From Desulfatirhabdium butyrativorans (GTDB lineage: Bacteria > Desulfobacterota > Desulfobacteria > Desulfobacterales > JAIFKL01), in assembly GCA_022736535.1 (NCBI GenBank), contig DZCT01000329.1, positions 1-5,817 on the forward strand: a stretch of DNA of 5,817 nucleotides, written 5' to 3'. The notes under the pieces were generated by a model. The model worked only from the letters and a program-made list of their open reading frames with translations. It had not been told where the DNA came from and did not search any database. The position numbers were made by a program, and so were the translations under genes. Positions 1-2,997 of this stretch are shown here, piece by piece (the stretch's first letter is position 1; each line of letters opens with the position of its first letter).

Positions 1-287
1 CGGATGTCGGGGTTTTTGATTGGGTGTTGGGGTTCGTTCCTCACCCCAACCTACAACTGCGACGGCGCAGCCGATGACGCAGCCGCATTTCCGGGCGTAA
101 CGGTGGTTGTTCCGGACGAACCCGAATGTCTGAAAGGCGACGTGAACGAAATCCCCGTCCAGACATTGTTCCATGGCGATAATCAGGTTAATCAGAATAA
201 TCATGTGAATCACAGTTCAGACAGCGGCGTGTCCCTGCGGGTCTGTCATCAGATAGCGCAGTCCTGTCAATCCTTTAATCAGACGAA
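1..287. other. Gene-free left edge with repeats
   Basis: No convincing gene is seen. It holds a small hairpin at 26-50 and a 9-nt-period repeat at 181-216, with a second copy at 269-302 that runs into the Uma2 gene. A minus-strand frame from an ATG at 174 stays open to the window edge (about 57 codons, starting MEQCLDGDFVHVAFQ), but it has no recognisable motif and no clear ribosome binding site and its last part is translated from the 26-50 hairpin, so it is not called as a gene. Confidence 0.6.
26..50. repeat. Small palindromic repeat, GTTGGGGT stem
   Basis: GTTGGGGT (26-33) pairs perfectly with ACCCCAAC (43-50) across a 9-base loop, and a further CTACA follows at 51-55. From memory it resembles a common interspersed element with core GTTGGGTTTCGTTCCTCAAC found in several filamentous bacteria. 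No T-run follows the stem on either strand, so it is not an obvious terminator. Confidence 0.55.
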
Positions 288-302
288 TCACGATTCAGAC
301 AG
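181..302. repeat. Two copies of a 9-nt-period AATCA repeat
   Basis: AATCA recurs exactly every 9 bases at 181, 190, 199 and 208, ending in TTCAGACAG (216-224). A second block starts at 269 with AATCC, then AATCA at 277 and 286, again ending in TTCAGACAG (294-302). The two blocks share both period and terminal sequence. The second supplies the last four codons and the stop of the Uma2-family gene. The sequence between the copies (about 225-268) shows no gene. Confidence 0.7.
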
Positions 303-965
303 AATTTTCCGCAGCGCCGCCAGATTTTCATTCTCATCAAACACCGCCCGCACCGGAATCTTGAAACCGTCAATCGCATCGCTGTTGATCTCACCTGTCC
401 GCACTTTCAGAGACAGTTCGTAGTAAAGATATGCCGGCGATCCGCCCCTGCTTTTCAGCACATATTTCTCAATTGTCTCTCCGACCGGATCCATGATCCA
501 GTATTCCCCCACGCCGTGGGCGGCGTAGTCGTCATACTTGATGCTTCTGTCAATCTTCTCGGCCCGGGGAGAGAGAATTTCCGCAATGAAATCCGGGGCG
601 GGAAATCTCATCTGCCCCGGCGTGAAAGCGGATGACTTTTCCTTTTTCCAGAAGCATATATCCGGCTCATAATCATTGCGGGTCAGCGAAATCAGCATTT
701 TTTCATATCCCACAAATCCGAGACCGCGGATTCGCACATACATATCCAAGAGTTCCAAAAACAGCTTCCCGGCAATATTATGTTCAATTTTTACAGGCGA
801 ATGCACAATGACCTCCCCGTTGATGAATTCCGCTTTCTGATCTTCCCTGATTTCCTCATAAAACTGCTCCCTTTTTTTCTGCTCCTCCGAAAGCACCGCG
901 TCAATATATCGCTGATACAGCGTCAGACGGGGCGAACGGACGATTTCCTCCAGAAATGACTCCAT
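288..965 (-). CDS. Uma2 family (DUF820) putative PD-(D/E)XK endonuclease
   Basis: A 225-residue member of the Uma2/DUF820 family, which has a restriction-endonuclease-like fold and is often found in many copies in cyanobacteria and some sulfate reducers; its biological role is not established. The PD-(D/E)XK-like signature is visible: E46 and E51 around EFINGEV, D102 in EPDICFW, E129 in AEILSP, and K143 in IKYDDY, followed by the family hallmark HGVGEYWIMDP (150-160). The N-terminus (about 1-45) is charged and probably helical. The start at 965 is supported by a strong GGAGGT five bases upstream. A TATAAA lies at 995-1000, but no convincing -35 was found. The last codons and the stop fall inside a 9-nt-period repeat, so the C-terminal SES tail is repeat-derived. 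It lies 146 bp downstream of glmM with an inverted repeat between, so co-transcription is uncertain. Catalytic activity is inferred from motifs only. Confidence 0.88.
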   Translation of the reverse strand: MESFLEEIVRSPRLTLYQRYIDAVLSEEQKKREQFYEEIREDQKAEFINGEVIVHSPVKIEHNIAGKLFLELLDMYVRIRGLGFVGYEKMLISLTRNDYEPDICFWKKEKSSAFTPGQMRFPAPDFIAEILSPRAEKIDRSIKYDDYAAHGVGEYWIMDPVGETIEKYVLKSRGGSPAYLYYELSLKVRTGEINSDAIDGFKIPVRAVFDENENLAALRKILSES

Positions 966-970
966 GACTT

Positions 971-976
971 ACCTCC
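971..976 (-). promoter_or_regulatory. Strong Shine-Dalgarno of the Uma2-family gene
   Basis: GGAGGT on the minus strand with a 5-base spacer to the ATG at 965. This decides the start codon and shows the gene can be translated independently of glmM. Confidence 0.85.
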
Positions 977-1007
977 GATGTTTCCGGCAATTTATTTATA
1001 TTTTTTT

Positions 1008-1103
1008 TAACCGCAAAGGGCGCAAAGGTTTCCGCAAAGTTCGCAATGAAAACTGAAGAACAGCTTGCGCCCTCTGCGACTTCTTTGCGACCTTTGCGGT
1101 TAA
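1008..1103. repeat. CGCAAAG inverted repeat between glmM and the Uma2 gene
   Basis: Left arm 1008-1046 and right arm 1065-1103 are imperfect reverse complements of about 39 bases; the outer TTAACCGCAAAGG is perfectly shared. Inside each arm CGCAAAG or a variant recurs at 9 to 12 base intervals. It begins 8 bases after the glmM stop. Transcribed with glmM, the stem would be followed by A-rich RNA rather than a U-run, so it is not a standard terminator, though it could affect RNA stability. Confidence 0.85.
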
Positions 1104-1111
1104 TATGTAAA

Positions 1112-2464
1112 TCAAACGCCGATTTTTTTCTGCACTGCATTGACAATCTGCAAACAATATCGCTCGGTTTCCGCATGAGTGGGTCCCTCCACCATGACCC
1201 GGCAAAGCGGCTGTGTGCCGGAATAGCGCACCAGCACACGCCCTTTTTCGCCGAGACTTTCCTCTGCCGCCTTTATCTCATTCACAATTTCCGGAATCGT
1301 GTCAATTTCCGGCTTGTCCTTTACTGCCACATTCATCAGTATCTGCGGAAAAACACTCATAATTTCAGTCAGTTCGGAAAGAGGCTTTGACTCGGTTTTC
1401 ATGGCTTCAATCAGCTTGAGAGCTGTGAGAATGCCGTCGCCGGTGGTGTGATGATCGAGAAAAATCGTATGTCCCGAATCCTCGCCGCCGATCACCGCCC
1501 CCGATGTCCGCATTTCCTGAAGCACATAGCGGTCGCCCACATCTGCTGTGAGATAATTGATTCCCATGTCTTTCAAAGCAAGCTTGAATCCGATATTGCT
1601 CATCACCGTGCAGACCGCCAGATTATTTTTAAGAATCCCCTTTTGTTTCATAACCTTTGCACAAATCGCCAGAATCTGGTCGCCTGTGATGACATTTCCT
1701 TTTTCGTCAACAGCGATGAGCCGGTCTCCGTCGCCGTCAAAAGCAAGCCCTATATCCGCTCCGGATTCGACAACCCGTTTCTGAAGTGTTTCAGGATGTT
1801 GAGAGCCGCATTTCTCATTGATATTTCTGCCGTCCGGCGAGACAGACAACGCTTCCACGTCAGCGCCGAAGTCTTTGAAAATCTGCGGCGCGACGCGGTA
1901 GGTTGCGCCGTTTGAGCCGTCCAAAACGATTTTCATGCCTTTAAGCGAAAAATCTCCGGGCAGGGCGGATTTGAGAAAATCCGCATACTGTTTTCCCGCG
2001 TCCGCTATCCTGAAAACTTTGCCGGTTTCCCGAACTGATTCGCACAGCGAAGCCGCCTTGCTGTTCAGGATCAAGTCTTCGATTTCCGATTCTTTTTCGT
2101 CGGGAAGTTTGTAGCCGTCGCTTTTGAAAATTTTGATGCCGTTGTCATAAAAAGGATTGTGCGATGCGGAAATGACAATGCCGGCATCGGCTTGCATTGA
2201 CGCGGTGAGACATGCCACCGCAGGCGTGGGAAGAGTTCCGGCAAGATGGGCGTCTCCTCCCATAGAGCATATTCCTGAAACAATTGCATATTCAAGCATA
2301 TAGCCCGATATTCTGGTATCTTTCCCGATGATGATTTTTGCTTGGTGTCGCTCTTTTTTGAAAAGCGACACTATCGCCCGCCCGATATTCAACGCCATTT
2401 CAGCCGTCATCGGATAGACATTTGCCGCGCCCCTGATTCCGTCTGTGCCAAAAAGCTTGCCCAT
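1112..2464 (-). CDS. glmM: Phosphoglucosamine mutase GlmM
   Basis: Interconverts glucosamine-6-phosphate and glucosamine-1-phosphate, the cytosolic step before GlmU in UDP-GlcNAc synthesis for peptidoglycan and lipopolysaccharide. The 450-residue length is normal for the family and the protein is intact. It opens with the canonical MGKLFGTDGIRG, which fixes the start. The phosphoserine loop ISASHNP places the catalytic Ser at residue 101. The metal-binding loop DGDGDR holds D243, D245 and D247. The sugar-binding motif GEDSGH is at 327-332. The C-terminal phosphate-binding loop reads RYSGTQP (413-419), with Gln where many GlmM proteins have Glu; from memory this variant occurs in deltaproteobacterial GlmMs, so it is probably not a defect. 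The GEDSGH and SASHNP motifs plus the length favour GlmM over a phosphomannomutase. A modest Shine-Dalgarno (AAAAGGG) lies 7 bases before the ATG. It is separated from the upstream kinase by 533 bp of repeats and probably has its own promoter. Confidence 0.97.
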   Translation of the reverse strand: MGKLFGTDGIRGAANVYPMTAEMALNIGRAIVSLFKKERHQAKIIIGKDTRISGYMLEYAIVSGICSMGGDAHLAGTLPTPAVACLTASMQADAGIVISASHNPFYDNGIKIFKSDGYKLPDEKESEIEDLILNSKAASLCESVRETGKVFRIADAGKQYADFLKSALPGDFSLKGMKIVLDGSNGATYRVAPQIFKDFGADVEALSVSPDGRNINEKCGSQHPETLQKRVVESGADIGLAFDGDGDRLIAVDEKGNVITGDQILAICAKVMKQKGILKNNLAVCTVMSNIGFKLALKDMGINYLTADVGDRYVLQEMRTSGAVIGGEDSGHTIFLDHHTTGDGILTALKLIEAMKTESKPLSELTEIMSVFPQILMNVAVKDKPEIDTIPEIVNEIKAAEESLGEKGRVLVRYSGTQPLCRVMVEGPTHAETERYCLQIVNAVQKKIGV

Positions 2465-2471
2465 GATCTGA

Positions 2472-2478
2472 CCCTTTT
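2472..2478 (-). promoter_or_regulatory. Shine-Dalgarno of glmM
   Basis: AAAAGGG on the minus strand, 7 bases before the ATG at 2464. It is weaker than the site before the Uma2 gene, but position and spacing fit and the start is confirmed by the conserved GlmM N-terminus. Confidence 0.6.
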
Positions 2479-2507
2479 AGTATTTCATTTTTTTTATGCC
2501 GCAGATT

Positions 2508-2529
2508 GATACAGATGTTCATCTGTATC
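2508..2529. repeat. Perfect 10-bp palindrome in the glmM leader
   Basis: GATACAGATG (2508-2517) and CATCTGTATC (2520-2529) are perfect reverse complements around a TT centre. It lies about 45 bases before the glmM start. It could be a dyad operator, an RNA hairpin in the leader, or a remnant of an interspersed repeat; sequence alone does not decide. Confidence 0.6.
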
Positions 2530-2531
2530 CA

Positions 2532-2559
2532 TCTCTATGCTTGAAAATTTATCTGACAA
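2532..2559 (-). promoter_or_regulatory. Weak candidate sigma70-type promoter for glmM
   Basis: On the minus strand TTGTCA (2554-2559) is followed after 16 bases by TAGAGA (2532-2537). The -35 is good and the -10 is poor (3 of 6 to TATAAT). It sits about 70 bases before the glmM ATG and its -35 overlaps the end of a 27-bp direct repeat, so the repeat may have supplied part of the promoter. Speculative. Confidence 0.2.
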
Positions 2560-2582
2560 ATTCTACACGACTCCGAATATTT
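2556..2582. repeat. 27-bp direct repeat, copy 1
   Basis: Identical over 27 bases to 2692-2718, with core TTCTACACGACTCCGAATAT. It flanks the left side of the CCCACGC palindromic element. See copy 2 for the possible meaning. Confidence 0.9.
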
Positions 2583-2583
2583 G

Positions 2584-2662
2584 ATTCTCGCTCCCACGCT
2601 CCGCGTGGGAGCGTCATGGCTGGGCGGTTCTGCATTCCCACACGGAGCGTGGGAACGAGAGT
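2584..2662. repeat. Palindromic element with CCCACGCTCCGCGTGGG arms
   Basis: Two 30-base arms (2584-2613 and 2633-2662) are near-perfect reverse complements. The left arm is itself self-complementary (CCCACGC TCC GCGTGGG) and the right arm nearly so, giving either a long stem or two small hairpins. From memory this matches a widespread bacterial interspersed repeat (CGTTCCCACGCTCCGCGTGG type). No protein is encoded, so any movement would depend on enzymes elsewhere. Confidence 0.85.
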
Positions 2663-2691
2663 CGCCGGAAAAATTCAACTGCATAACTCTT

Positions 2692-2718
2692 ACAAATTCT
2701 ACACGACTCCGAATATTT
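2692..2718. repeat. 27-bp direct repeat, copy 2
   Basis: Identical over 27 bases to 2556-2582, 136 bases downstream. The pair brackets the palindromic element, as a target-site duplication would, although 27 bp is long for that. The alternative is local duplication of an existing repeat followed by insertion between the copies. Confidence 0.9.
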
Positions 2719-2797
2719 TAACCAGAATTTTTTTGTAACTTTTTGGGAAGGAGCGCCGACTATATCAGTAAGAAGCGAAAAACGGTTTTCAATTTTC

Positions 2798-2970
2798 GGT
2801 AGTGGTGTAGAAGAGGTGATGAACTATGTCCCTGTCATTCTGAGCCGCAGCCCTGAGCGCAGCGAAGGGTCAGCGAAGAATCTCTTATTATAACAGTATA
2901 TTATAAAAAAAGAGATTCTTCACTTCGTTCAGAATGACACCCCGAAAATCACCTATTCTACACCACTACC
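2798..2970. repeat. Nested inverted-repeat element, TGTCATTCTGA family
   Basis: Outer arms of 23 bases (2798-2820 and 2948-2970) match at 22 positions. Inside are TGTCATTCTGA (2833-2843) with TCAGAATGACA (2929-2939), and GAAGAATCTCTT (2875-2886) with AAGAGATTCTTC (2910-2921), around an AT-rich centre. The inner part resembles a common interspersed repeat (TGTCATTCTGAGCGAAGCGAAG type). The left half has extra sequence (about 2844-2874) without a full partner on the right. It starts about 27 bases after the kinase stop and could fold in the kinase mRNA tail, but no U-run follows the stem. Confidence 0.85.
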
Positions 2971-2997
2971 TGAATTTTTATGTCGAACTCACATGTT

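Larger units (their letters stand above)
2465..2997. other. 533 bp gene-free region packed with palindromic repeats
   Basis: This gap between the kinase and glmM holds no supported gene. In order from the left it contains the glmM leader, a short perfect palindrome (2508-2529), a hairpin element between 27-bp direct repeats (2556-2718), about 70 bases with no recognised structure (2719-2790), and a nested inverted repeat (2798-2970). Short open frames here read through repeats and lack family motifs. Confidence 0.85.

Noticed and set aside
3..174. Minus-strand frame starting MEQCLDGDFVHVAFQ and open to the edge
   Set aside because: Short, with no clear Shine-Dalgarno and no recognised motif, and its tail is encoded by a palindromic repeat. 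It could be the start of a gene cut by the window, but this cannot be supported here.
4..423. Plus-strand open frame at the left edge
   Set aside because: Passes through a hairpin and two 9-nt repeat blocks and then runs antisense to the Uma2 gene; composition is repeat-like (runs of Asn, His, Gln).
1008..1103. Rho-independent terminator for glmM
   Set aside because: The stem is long and imperfect, and on the glmM strand it is followed by a run of A, not T.
1874..1891. Pseudogene or frameshift in glmM
   Set aside because: The frame is continuous from the canonical start to a normal-length end, with all active-site motifs present.
1448..1915. Plus-strand open frame opposite glmM
   Set aside because: Lies entirely antisense to the intact GlmM coding sequence and has no family motif.
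2496..2738. Plus-strand 80-codon frame in the intergenic gap
   Set aside because: Consists almost wholly of the CCCACGC palindrome and the 27-bp direct repeats.
2910..2921. Rho-independent terminator for the kinase
   Set aside because: On the kinase strand the T-run after this arm lies in the loop of the hairpin with 2875-2886, before the second arm, so the geometry is wrong for intrinsic termination.
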